Source of the DNA: Bacteroidales bacterium
GTDB lineage: Bacteria; Bacteroidota; Bacteroidia; Bacteroidales; NBLH01
DNA length: 48,883 nt
Direction: 5' to 3'
Assembly (NCBI GenBank): GCA_016937695.1
Contig: JAFGWC010000060.1
Coordinates: 1-48,883 of the forward strand
Shown: piece by piece, positions 33,988 to 42,054 of the stretch
How positions within the stretch are numbered: the stretch's first letter is position 1
How the letters are laid out: each line of letters opens with the position of its first letter
Position numbers and translations under genes: made by a program
The notes under the pieces: model-generated
What the model was told of the DNA's origin: nothing
Databases searched by the model: none
The model's input: the letters and a program-made list of their open reading frames with translations, nothing else

Positions 33988-34446
33988 TTAATTATTATTA
34001 CTATTTTTTGTTTTAGTGTCTAAGTTTTGAATAGTTTTAGTTTTTAAATTGTAAAGATATTCAATTTGACCTTTATCTATATTGCTTGTTATAATTCCTT
34101 TTTGTTTCCGAATTAAAAGTTCGTAGTCAGATTTCCAACTTATTTTGGCACCTGAAATTTTGTCTTCATAGATAATTTGATTTTTTGATAAGTCAAATAC
34201 AAAGAACATTGATAATTCGTTTGGGTTAGTATTGTTTACAGTTATATTTTTTTTGCAAAGAACATATGTATTAGCAGGACTCTTTAAAAATAGTGTATCT
34301 CTTCCATATTTTTGAAAAGCAATTTGTTTGTACTCTATTATACTATCTTTAATTGCAGAAGTCTTATTGTTGCTATGATTGTATGCATTGCAACTTAAAA
34401 TGCTTATAACTATTAAGATGCTAAGAAAAATAATTTTATAGTTCAT
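33988..34446 (-). CDS. Small lipoprotein of unknown function
   Basis: 152 residues from the ATG at 34446. The frame is open further upstream, but only the internal ATG gives a lipoprotein signal (MNYKIIFLSILIVISILSC) and it fits the promoter. The mature part is mostly beta (DTLFLKSPANTYVL, MFFVFDLSKNQIIYED, ISWKSDYELLI) with no recognised domain. It is the first gene of a unit with the BNR-repeat T9SS protein and may help anchor or present it. It resembles the frameshifted lipoprotein downstream only in general character. Confidence 0.75.
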   Translation of the reverse strand: MNYKIIFLSILIVISILSCNAYNHSNNKTSAIKDSIIEYKQIAFQKYGRDTLFLKSPANTYVLCKKNITVNNTNPNELSMFFVFDLSKNQIIYEDKISGAKISWKSDYELLIRKQKGIITSNIDKGQIEYLYNLKTKTIQNLDTKTKNSNNN

Positions 34447-34454
34447 TATAGTAA

Positions 34455-34476
34455 TTTTGTAAATTATTTTACAAAA
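34455..34476. promoter_or_regulatory. Palindrome overlapping the -7 element: possible operator
   Basis: ttttgtaaa (34455-34463) and tttacaaaa (34468-34476) form a perfect 9-bp inverted repeat with a 4-nt centre. It covers the -7 element and the likely transcription start of the lipoprotein-BNR unit. Confidence 0.35.
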
Positions 34477-34501
34477 ATACACATTAAATTTTATTAGCAA
34501 A
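34472..34501 (-). promoter_or_regulatory. Promoter of the lipoprotein / BNR-repeat unit with -33 and -7
   Basis: Minus-strand TTTG (34501-34498), an 18-nt spacer, then TATTTTTG (34479-34472). Both consensus halves are present. The ATG lies 26 nt downstream. Confidence 0.6.
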
Positions 34502-34854
34502 CTGTTGTATGAAAAAAATGAACTTTCTTATAGCTTATACAATCTATTACACTAAATTATGGTAATTATTTGTATTAGTTTGCTGTTGTCTGATAAAAAA
34601 GAAAAAAAGCTTTTGTATTTGTTCCGCTTCTTTTATTTTTTAAATTTTAGTTTGTTCAAAACAGATTTAGAATGCATAATAATTAACGTTTTTAAGGAAC
34701 ATCCGTTTTAGTACAAATGATTTTAATTGATTCGAAAATTTTCTTATTAAGAATAAAGAAGTCTATAAAACTTTTGAGGACAAAGGCAATGAAGAAAAAT
34801 TAATTAGAATTTTTAGTTGACCCGAAAAATTCATGAAAAATTGGAACTCAAAAG

Positions 34855-34980
34855 ATGCAAAGTTCAGTAGAAAAAATATTTGCAGGAGGCGATTCAGTAA
34901 ATTCAACTGCTGATGCAATTAGCGCAATTGCTGACGGTTTTAAAGCTATTAAAGGAATAGAGAAGTATTTATTAAAATAA
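34855..34980 (+). pseudogene. C-terminal fragment of an FAD/NAD(P)-dependent oxidoreductase (GltD-like)
   Basis: A 41-codon stretch ending in TAA reads KIFAGGDSVNSTADAISAIA followed by DGFKAIKGIEKYL. This is the C-terminal NAD(P)H/FAD-binding motif of the glutamate-synthase small-subunit family (typically FAGGD...ADAIxAIxxGxxAAxxIxxYL). Nothing upstream continues the frame as a full protein, so this looks like the last remnant of a deleted gene. A second decayed frame (34744-34820, NKEVYKTFEDKGNEEKLIRI) lies just upstream. The surrounding 34447-35085 region has no intact gene. Confidence 0.55.
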
Positions 34981-34997
34981 AAATAAATTGTTATAAT

Positions 34998-35032
34998 AAA
35001 ATCCCTTTAAATCAATTTTTTAAAGAGATTTT
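34998..35032 (+). terminator. Terminator-like hairpin after the oxidoreductase fragment
   Basis: The arms aaaatccctttaa / ttaaagagatttt have a single mismatch and a 9-nt loop, followed by a short T/A tail. It fits the relic gene's former terminator. Confidence 0.5.
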
Positions 35033-35085
35033 ATTTATTCTAAAAACAAACTGTAAAGAGAGGTGTTGAGTATAAGTTTTCTTTA

Positions 35086-35849
35086 TTAAAGGAACGAACC
35101 ATTTTTTAAAAATAAAGTATCAATATTATTTATAATTAATGCTTTTTGAAGAATTTCTTCTTTAGTTTCGCCTCCTTTATAAATAATTACTTTCTTTTTT
35201 TCAAGAAGCTCTTTTACACAATCGTTATTCACATCAATTAAATCTACATCAAGTTCAAATGTTAAAGTATCATTTTCTATAAGTTCTAGATTTGGGTTAG
35301 GTAAAATTGCTATTTTGTCAATTGGTTCTTGTTCATAAATATTTACCAATTCATTATTTGTAAATTTAGAAATATAATAATATCCATACATCATACCTCC
35401 ATTACAATCGTAGTTTCCTTTGAAAATTATTTCGTTAATTCCGTCACCGTCAATGTCAATTATGTTTTTTTGTTCAAGTTTGTTTTCTTGGACAGCCCAA
35501 TCAATATTCCATTTTCCTTTATTAAATGATAATTTAAAAAGGAGGTAATTGGCTGTTTCGTAAGGCGGAGGTAAAAGCAAAATGACATACATGGATAATG
35601 TTCTTCTGAGGAATAACCCATAGCTAAATATTCTCCTTTTTTACCGGAAAAATCAACTGAAAACAACTCAACTGTATCGATGTTTCCTATAAGATTTTCA
35701 TTGAAAATCAAAGCTTTATCTCCTTCATTAACTAATAATTTAACATCATTTAAAATATCATGTAAATTAGGTTTAGTATAATTTGAATTACTCTGTTGGC
35801 ATCCGTACAATATAAAAAATATTGAAATTATTAATAATAGCTTTTTCAT
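35086..35849 (-). pseudogene. Frameshifted lipoprotein gene
   Basis: The reading starts at ATG 35849 with a lipoprotein signal (MKKLLLIISIFFILYGC) and runs in frame to about GYSSEEHYP near 35595. It continues as a good protein in another frame from 35592 (MYVILLLPPPYETANYLLFK ... IIDIDGDGINEIIFKGNYDC) to a stop at 35086. Together they would make a lipoprotein of about 254 residues with an FG-GAP-like calcium loop (DIDGDGINE). One missing base near 35592 would explain the break. The upstream frame otherwise drifts to a stop at 35460. The function is unknown. Confidence 0.7.
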
Positions 35850-36034
35850 TTTAGTAATTTTAATTAGTTTTTAATATGTTGATTTTAAGTATTCTAAACC
35901 TGAAATTATTGAGCATTGTTTCTCAAATATGAGTTGTAAAGATACAATAATTATAAAAGTCATCAATTTCGTTTTAGTATATTTTGAGCAGAAGAAACTT
36001 GGTTAGATTAAAATATTTTGTTATACAAGCAAAA

Positions 36035-36078
36035 AAACCTTGCACAACTGATAATAAATTTCAATTAATGCAAGGTTT
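36035..36078 (-). terminator. Terminator of the TonB-dependent receptor gene
   Basis: The 10-bp stem aaaccttgca / tgcaaggttt has a 24-nt loop. On the minus strand it is followed by a run of T residues (complement of 36031-36037). Confidence 0.7.
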
Positions 36079-36112
36079 CGGACAACAAAGAGTGTTTTTA
36101 TAATTAACTATT

Positions 36113-38896
36113 TTAGTTGATATGATATTTGATTGAGAATGAATATGTTCGACCTAAACTGAATGATTGAAAAACATACTCTTTATCATCGTAAGTATAT
36201 GTTTTTTTGTTTTCAGAGTTTAAAATATTATCTACAGAAAGTTTGATAATAAAATGTTTTCCAAATTCTTTAGCAATATTATAATTAAGAGCAGCAACAG
36301 GTTGTTGGTAAACATCTGGGGTTTCGCCTTTTGTAACAACAGATAATTTTGGACCATCTACATTAAAACCTAAATTACTGTTTAGCCCAATATTCTCATT
36401 ATTGTAATTCAAAAACATATTAACAACCCAAGGCGATTGGCCATACATTGGTCTGTTTACAACTAGTTCGGCAGTACTTCCGTAATCATCAACATATTTA
36501 ACTTGCGATTTTAAAATTGTGAAATTACTTCCAAACATAAAATCTTTAAGTGAAATAAAATCTAAGCTCTTTCTTAGTTCTAATTCAACACCGTATAAAA
36601 AGGAATTTTCGGCATTTACATAATGCAATTCAGGGTTATTTGCACGAGGGTCGTCAACAAGTTCAATTGGTTTTGTGAAATATTTCGAGAAAATACTTAT
36701 AGAAATTATTTGACCATTGTCAATAATTCTTTCCCATCTTAAATCTATATTATCAATCATGCTTCTTTCTAAATAAGGATTTCCAACAACTCGCCAACCT
36801 TCTTTAAAATCAAAATAAGCATAAGGAGCTATTTCTCTAAATGCTGGACGAGCAAGAGTTCTTGAATAAGCAAAACGCAAATTCATATTAGTTAAAACAG
36901 AATAGTTTATATTTATACTTGGCAGAAAATCCGTATCATAAACTTTCTCAGCTTTAACATATTTGGGATGATAAGTATCCACTAAATTTTCTATAAAAGT
37001 GTAATCGTATTCATATCTAACACCTGTTTGCACTTTTAATTTTTCTGATAAATTAAATTCAGTCATTAAATAAGCACCTGCTAAATTTTCTTTTGCCGAA
37101 TAACTATTGTATTTATCAGTTATTGGGTCGTTTTGATAATAAACTCCATAAACGGCATCTGTTGCATTTTGACCAATATTTGAAATGCTTAAATAATCTT
37201 CAATATTTCCATTAAAGTCGAGGTCTTGAGAAAGAATATCGTATTTATTGCTTATGGAGTTTCTACTTTTAAGAGTATAACTTCCTCCAAATTTTAATTT
37301 GAAATGCTCAAAAGGGAGCGAAACATTAAATTTATTGTCGAAATTAGATTCTGTTAAATTTCTGTAAAACCTTGCCGGTGCGGGATAAGCACTGTAGCTT
37401 ATTTTGTAGTTGCCATCGTCTGTAGAATTGTAATTGAAAAATCTTAAATCAGGTTCGTTCAAAATTGATTTTGTATATGAGCTTGTCCAATCAATTTTGC
37501 TTTTCTTTTCATTGTTAAGTACATGTTGACCATTTAATTGAACCGAATTAAAAGACCTTTGTTGAAAACCTAAAGTATTTTCATACATATACATATTATC
37601 TTCAAGTTTTGTTCCTTCTTTGTATCGTGTTGAAATTAAAGCTCCGCCATTTCTCATTAAAGTAAGCCCAATTTTATGAAAAGGGGTTAATTTATATGAT
37701 AAACCAACCAAAGCAGAAGTTATAATTTCTTCATCGCCCAAAGTTTCTTTTTCTAAAAGCAATGGATTCATAACACCTTGAGAACTAATTTGATCTGATA
37801 CAAGATTATAGCGAGAGTATTTTCCGTTATCGTAATACTGAAAATTTCTGGAATAGCTTAAATCAACAATAAATCCAAATGGTTTGCTAAATAGTTTTAT
37901 TTGGTTTCCTATTGAAAAAGAATGGCTGTGATTTATAAATGATTGTTTTTTTGTAGGTGCCATAATATTGTTAAAAGAAGCTGAAATTGCATCCAATTTA
38001 TTATTATCTGTATAAAGATAAGGGATATCATTTGCTGCTTGATAAGGAATTGCAAGCGATTCATCTGCAATACCTAATAACGATTTTTTTCCGCTGTCAT
38101 AAGAAATAAAATTATTATTTAAGTTAGTTTGTGGATTATAACCAAGTGAAGTAGTAAATTGCAAAGTAAATTTATTAGGAAAACTTTTTGTTGTAATATT
38201 TACATAACCACCTGCAAAAGAAGCAGGTAAGTCTGGTGAAAAAGTTTTATGCACTACAATATTATCAATAATGTTTGATGAGAAAAGGTCTAATTGTACA
38301 GTGTTTTTATTGGGATCTAAACCGGGAATCTCTGCACCGTTAAGAGTTATTTTGCTATATCTGTCGCTTAATCCACGAACAAATATATACTTTCCACTTT
38401 CAACAGTAACGCCTGTTACTCTTTTTATTGCAGATGCAACATCAGAGTCGCCCATACTTGAAATACTTTGCGACGAAATTCCATTTATTTGTGAAACAGA
38501 GCTTTTCTGCATTGCTAATAAAGAATTATCTGTGTTTGTTATTGCTCTTGCGCTAATAACTACTTGATTTATAGTTTGCTCTTCAGGCTCTAAGCTTAAA
38601 TTTATTATTTTAACATCTTTACTTGTTATTTCAGTTTCAATTATTTGTTTTTGAAATGAAATAAAGGAGTATTGTATTTTCTGATTTCCTTCAGGAACAT
38701 TTTCAATACTAAAATTGCCGTCGTAATCAGTAACGGCTCCAATCATTGGCTCCGAGTTTATCACTATAACAGTTGCGCCAATTAAAGGCTCACCAGTGGT
38801 TTTATCAGTAACTTGGCCTCTTAATATTCCTTTTTGTGCAAAAGTTATAGTAGAAAATGTTATTAATAATATTAAAATTAAAGATATTTTTTTCAT
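36113..38896 (-). CDS. TonB-dependent outer-membrane receptor
   Basis: About 927 residues from the ATG at 38896, which gives a clean signal peptide (MKKISLILILLITFSTITFAQ); a TTG 63 nt upstream is rejected. A carboxypeptidase-like regulatory domain follows (GILRGQVTDKTTGEPLIGAT ... DGNFSIENVPEG). The plug domain comes next, with DVASAIKRVTGVTVESGKY, FVRGLSDRYSKITLNGAEI and the PASFAGGYVNI segment, and then a 22-strand barrel ending FSLGRTYSFSIKYHIN. It imports a substrate across the outer membrane using TonB energy. No SusD follows, so a glycan role is not supported; the partner is the beta-helix-like lipoprotein encoded upstream. Confidence 0.93.
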   Translation of the reverse strand: MKKISLILILLITFSTITFAQKGILRGQVTDKTTGEPLIGATVIVINSEPMIGAVTDYDGNFSIENVPEGNQKIQYSFISFQKQIIETEITSKDVKIINLSLEPEEQTINQVVISARAITNTDNSLLAMQKSSVSQINGISSQSISSMGDSDVASAIKRVTGVTVESGKYIFVRGLSDRYSKITLNGAEIPGLDPNKNTVQLDLFSSNIIDNIVVHKTFSPDLPASFAGGYVNITTKSFPNKFTLQFTTSLGYNPQTNLNNNFISYDSGKKSLLGIADESLAIPYQAANDIPYLYTDNNKLDAISASFNNIMAPTKKQSFINHSHSFSIGNQIKLFSKPFGFIVDLSYSRNFQYYDNGKYSRYNLVSDQISSQGVMNPLLLEKETLGDEEIITSALVGLSYKLTPFHKIGLTLMRNGGALISTRYKEGTKLEDNMYMYENTLGFQQRSFNSVQLNGQHVLNNEKKSKIDWTSSYTKSILNEPDLRFFNYNSTDDGNYKISYSAYPAPARFYRNLTESNFDNKFNVSLPFEHFKLKFGGSYTLKSRNSISNKYDILSQDLDFNGNIEDYLSISNIGQNATDAVYGVYYQNDPITDKYNSYSAKENLAGAYLMTEFNLSEKLKVQTGVRYEYDYTFIENLVDTYHPKYVKAEKVYDTDFLPSININYSVLTNMNLRFAYSRTLARPAFREIAPYAYFDFKEGWRVVGNPYLERSMIDNIDLRWERIIDNGQIISISIFSKYFTKPIELVDDPRANNPELHYVNAENSFLYGVELELRKSLDFISLKDFMFGSNFTILKSQVKYVDDYGSTAELVVNRPMYGQSPWVVNMFLNYNNENIGLNSNLGFNVDGPKLSVVTKGETPDVYQQPVAALNYNIAKEFGKHFIIKLSVDNILNSENKKTYTYDDKEYVFQSFSLGRTYSFSIKYHIN

Positions 38897-38935
38897 TGTT
38901 GTCCTTGTAATTAAATGTTTATTTATTGTTAATAA

Positions 38936-38974
38936 AATATCCCGAAAGCTCTTTGTCAATTCTTTCGGGATATT
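38936..38974 (-). terminator. Intercistronic hairpin between the lipoprotein and receptor genes
   Basis: A perfect 13-bp stem, aatatcccgaaag / ctttcgggatatt, has a 13-nt loop. The tail on the minus strand is only weakly T-rich (TTTTATTAAC), so partial termination or mRNA protection is more likely than a full stop. Confidence 0.6.
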
Positions 38975-38988
38975 ATGTTAGTTAAAAT

Positions 38989-40389
38989 TTATTTAAAAAG
39001 TAAAGTCCATCCATTAGCCCAGTTTGTTGTTCCAAAAGCACCTTTGTAAGCAGCAGTGCTAAAGAAAGTATTATTTGGCAATGCAGCCAAATTGCTTGTT
39101 TGAGCAGCTTGCGGCACAGGATTTGAGCTTGTTATAACCGGATTAGTTACAGAATTTCCTGCACTTGTAAAGTAAGCTGCAAAAGCATCGCTATATGCAG
39201 TAGGAACATCGTAAAGAGTAACATCATTATCATCTTTAGGCGCACTTACTTTAAATAAATCTCCGGCAGTTGCAGTAGCAGAAACAACATTATAAAAAAC
39301 GTTATTTAATAATTCAAGATTACCATCTTGAAACATTTTATAAGAACATTGAACCATATCGCCATTATCATCTTGAAGATATTCAATATCAATACCTTTT
39401 GTTTGATTATAGAAAATAGAGTTGGCATAAGTTCCGCCTGCATTATCTCTAAATGTAATTACTCTGCCACCATTGTTTGCACCAATATAAGTTGCATTAT
39501 AAATTTGAGGCATTGAATAAGGAGTTCCTGCTTCATTATCGCTTGGCCCACCATCGTGCTCGCCAATTCTATCGCCATCATTTCCTTGAAGCGAAAACCA
39601 AAATTGTCCTTTCCCGTGAAAACCCTCGTCGTAATCGTAAGAATCATCGCCACAATATGCAACTACAATGTTTTTAAGCTGAGCTGCGCCACCAAAAAAC
39701 TCAACACCATCGTCTTTGTTTGAAATAACCTCAATGTACTCTATAATTGTTGCAGAGCCAACAGCACCAAGAGTTAATCCGTTTATTTCGTTTCCTTCGC
39801 CAATATCAGTTCCGCCATGCCTTATAGAAATGTATTTTAAAACACCGGAATTATCAGCATCATTAGTTCCACCATATAAACCGCGAGTTTCGCTTGTAGG
39901 TATTCCTTCAATAGCTTTTTCGCTTGTGCTGTTACTAGTTGTTGCTTTACCAAGAACGATAACGCCTCCCCAAAGCCCTTGTGCCATTTTATCAACGCCT
40001 GTACCTTCGTAATTATCAGCATTAGCTGTAAAAACAATCGGCTTTGCTGCAGTTCCTTCAGCAATTAATTTTCCGCCTCTTGCAATAATAAGAGAACTTG
40101 CATTTTCACCTGTTCCCGGCATACCTTTAATTAAAGTACCAGGCTCAATTGTTAAAGTTTGTGCATCATTTACAAAAACAAAACCTTTTAAAATCCATAT
40201 TGTTTCTGATGTAAGAGTTTTTGTACCAACACCTTTTCCTTTATCTATAATTGTTACTGTGCCATCACCATTATCAATAAATTCGGTAGCACTTGCATCT
40301 GGTTCATTATCATCACTTTTATTGCAAGAGTTAAAACTTACAAGTGAAATCAAAACCAAAACTGTAGTAAATAATAATCTAATTTTCAT
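38989..40389 (-). CDS. Surface lipoprotein with parallel beta-helix-like repeats, partner of the TonB receptor
   Basis: 466 residues. The lipoprotein signal has the lipobox FNSC (Cys22), followed by an Asp-rich linker. The body consists of Gly/Asn/Asp-rich strands of the kind seen in right-handed beta-helices (LTIEPGTLIKGMPGTGENAS, SLIIARGGKLIAEGTAAKPI, VLKYISIRHGGTDIGEGNEI). Acidic clusters such as DDSYDYDEGFHGKGQ could bind metal. It is the first gene of a two-gene unit with the receptor (92-nt gap holding a hairpin). The family often sits beside TonB-dependent receptors in Bacteroidota. A substrate-capture role is inferred. Confidence 0.75.
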   Translation of the reverse strand: MKIRLLFTTVLVLISLVSFNSCNKSDDNEPDASATEFIDNGDGTVTIIDKGKGVGTKTLTSETIWILKGFVFVNDAQTLTIEPGTLIKGMPGTGENASSLIIARGGKLIAEGTAAKPIVFTANADNYEGTGVDKMAQGLWGGVIVLGKATTSNSTSEKAIEGIPTSETRGLYGGTNDADNSGVLKYISIRHGGTDIGEGNEINGLTLGAVGSATIIEYIEVISNKDDGVEFFGGAAQLKNIVVAYCGDDSYDYDEGFHGKGQFWFSLQGNDGDRIGEHDGGPSDNEAGTPYSMPQIYNATYIGANNGGRVITFRDNAGGTYANSIFYNQTKGIDIEYLQDDNGDMVQCSYKMFQDGNLELLNNVFYNVVSATATAGDLFKVSAPKDDNDVTLYDVPTAYSDAFAAYFTSAGNSVTNPVITSSNPVPQAAQTSNLAALPNNTFFSTAAYKGAFGTTNWANGWTLLFK

Positions 40390-40868
40390 TTTCTTTTTTT
40401 TTTGTTAATAAGTTTAAAAATTGACAGTGCAAAGGAATATTTTAGTTAAGAGATATTAAAGAAAACGGATTTATCAAATTATTAATAAAAGGTTAACTTA
40501 ATGTTAAATAAGCCATATGGATGATTCCTTTCAAATACTTATAAAGTATGAATTTTGATTTGTTTTAGTACGGATTGATTGCAAATATTTGATTTAATGT
40601 AATTATTTGTTAAGTAGATTAATTTTATTTATCGTAAAATTGAATTCGAAATGAGCTGAATTAATAAAAATCATTATTAATTTATATGTTTGTTGAAAAA
40701 ATTGAAATAATATAGTGAGAAAATACAGTTGAAATGGAATGAAAATTCTATAATAATTGTTTGTCTTTTATAAAAAAACAGCTCTATCTTTTTAATTTTT
40801 AAATAAATACTATCAAATTAAATATATTAATTAAAAATATCTTACTTTTGTAAAAAAAATAATAATCT
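40390..40868. other. Gene-free gap between divergent units
   Basis: 479 nt, very AT-rich. It separates the receptor unit (minus) from the cold-shock gene (plus). Apart from the plus-strand -7 element at 40843-40850 I see no motif, repeat or reading frame worth calling. Confidence 0.6.
40843..40850 (+). promoter_or_regulatory. -7 promoter element for the cold-shock-domain gene
   Basis: TACTTTTG (TAnnTTTG) lies 18 nt before the ATG at 40869. No -33 TTG was found. Confidence 0.5.
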
Positions 40869-41321
40869 ATGGGTAGAACACAAGAAACATTCAATAAAAA
40901 GGATGTAAGAGCAAAAAAAGAAAAGAAGAGAAAAGAAAAAGAGAAAAAAAAGTTAGCCAAAAAAGACACCGATAAAAAAAGCAGCTTGGATGACATGATT
41001 GCTTATGTTGACGAAAATGGAATGATAACTTCCACACCGCCAGATCCTAATAAAAAGAAAGTCATTAATGCAGAAAATATCGAAATTAGTATTCCAAAAA
41101 GCGAAAACCTTAAAGAAGTTGATATAATCCGAAAAGGTGTTGTAACTTTTTATAATGACTCAAAGGGTTATGGATTTATTAAAGATTCAGAAACTAAGGA
41201 AAGTGTTTTTGTGCATGTAAACAATGTTATTGACGAAATTAAGGAGAATAATATGGTTACTTTTGAAGTAGAAATGGGTCAAAAAGGACCAACTGCGGTT
41301 AAGGTTAAGCTTTCTAAATAG
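40869..41321 (+). CDS. Cold-shock-domain RNA-binding protein with basic N-terminal extension
   Basis: 150 residues. Residues 1-40 are almost all Lys, Arg and Glu (KKEKKRKEKEKKKLAKK), likely a helical RNA-binding tail. An acidic linker leads to a cold-shock domain at about 87-150 with RNP1 KGYGFI (99-104) and RNP2 VFVHV (113-117). Several aromatic residues expected for base stacking are kept (Phe94, Tyr101, Phe103). Cold-shock proteins melt RNA structure and affect translation. The tail resembles the longer CSD proteins of Bacteroidota rather than the 66-residue CspA type. Confidence 0.9.
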   Translation: MGRTQETFNKKDVRAKKEKKRKEKEKKKLAKKDTDKKSSLDDMIAYVDENGMITSTPPDPNKKKVINAENIEISIPKSENLKEVDIIRKGVVTFYNDSKGYGFIKDSETKESVFVHVNNVIDEIKENNMVTFEVEMGQKGPTAVKVKLSK

Positions 41322-41532
41322 AAATTTCTCCCTTCCAATATTTTTTCAAAATAAGACATAAAGTTTAATATAAATATATTAAAACGATTCATGTATTTTC
41401 GTTTGTAAGAGAGATATTTCAATTTGCTATTATTTGCTGGAAAATTTTAATATATTTTGTTTTATTATTGTAATAAATTTATTTTTCACACCAAATTTTC
41501 CTAATAAAATTCATATCTAAAATTATATTATT

Positions 41533-41742
41533 ATGGAATTCAATAAATTGGATGGAAAACTTAGAACAAACATTAAAATAGGTCTTAATGTAGAAATTGT
41601 TCTGAAGCAAGACCAAAGATCAGGCAAATTAACAGAAGGAGTTGTAAATAGAATTTTAACAAAATCTCCAAATCATCCACACGGAATTAAAGTTGAGCTA
41701 GAAACAGGCGAAGTTGGCAGAGTTAAACATGTAATAATTTAA
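41533..41742 (+). CDS. YwbE family protein (DUF2196)
   Basis: 69 residues, complete. The sequence KIGLNVEIVLKQDQRSGKLT followed by GVVNRILTKSPNHPHGIKVE and TGEVGRVKHVI is the whole YwbE fold, a small beta-barrel present in many bacteria and fungi. Its biochemical role is unknown. Other genes in this stretch do not hint at one. Confidence 0.9.
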   Translation: MEFNKLDGKLRTNIKIGLNVEIVLKQDQRSGKLTEGVVNRILTKSPNHPHGIKVELETGEVGRVKHVII

Positions 41743-41838
41743 AATTTTGAATATCTGCTTTTTTAGTTATATAAATTCTTCAAATTTCTTCGTTTAAAAA
41801 TCCGTTTTCAATAAAATTATTAAGTGTGATTTCCCTTT

Positions 41839-41846
41839 TATATTTG
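41839..41846 (+). promoter_or_regulatory. -7 promoter element upstream of arcC
   Basis: TATATTTG (TAnnTTTG) would give an arcC leader of roughly 200 nt. No -33 was found. Confidence 0.4.
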
Positions 41847-41860
41847 CAAAACAAATTAAA

Positions 41861-41878
41861 ACATGTTAAATAACATGT
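41861..41878. promoter_or_regulatory. Palindrome upstream of arcC: possible operator
   Basis: acatgtta-aa-taacatgt is a perfect 8-bp inverted repeat just downstream of the likely transcription start. A second pair of arms (aaaacatg / catgtttt) overlaps it, so two alternative hairpins are possible. Confidence 0.4.
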
Positions 41879-41972
41879 CATGTTTTAATATTCAGAAAAT
41901 TATTAACTTCGCAGTCCTTTATAAAAAGGAGTTTTAATGTATTTATTATTATAAAAAACGATTCAGATATTA

Positions 41973-42026
41973 AACATCCAATAAATTGCAACTTGTGTGT
42001 ATATTATAAGTAAATATACGGATGTT
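41973..42026 (+). promoter_or_regulatory. Structured leader element before arcC
   Basis: The outer stem aacatcc (41973-41979) / ggatgtt (42020-42026) encloses an inner hairpin gtatatt (41999-42005) / aatatac (42013-42019). The two helices stack directly. It lies 28 nt before the arcC ATG. No known riboswitch class is recognised. Confidence 0.35.
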
Positions 42027-42054
42027 GAATTGATAAATAAAAAACAATAAGCAA

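Larger units (their letters stand above)
41743..42054. other. Gene-free leader region upstream of arcC
   Basis: 312 nt. It holds a -7 element, a palindrome, a possible five-codon leader frame and a nested hairpin, each entered separately. No other gene was found. Confidence 0.6.

Noticed and set aside
38897-38959. Longer N-terminus of the TonB receptor starting at TTG 38959
   Set aside because: The extra 21 residues precede a perfect signal peptide and overlap the right-hand arm of the intercistronic hairpin region.
39716-40012. Plus-strand frame of 98 codons opposite the beta-helix-like lipoprotein gene
   Set aside because: It is a shadow of the Gly/Asn-rich coding sequence with an implausible Pro/Ser-rich product.
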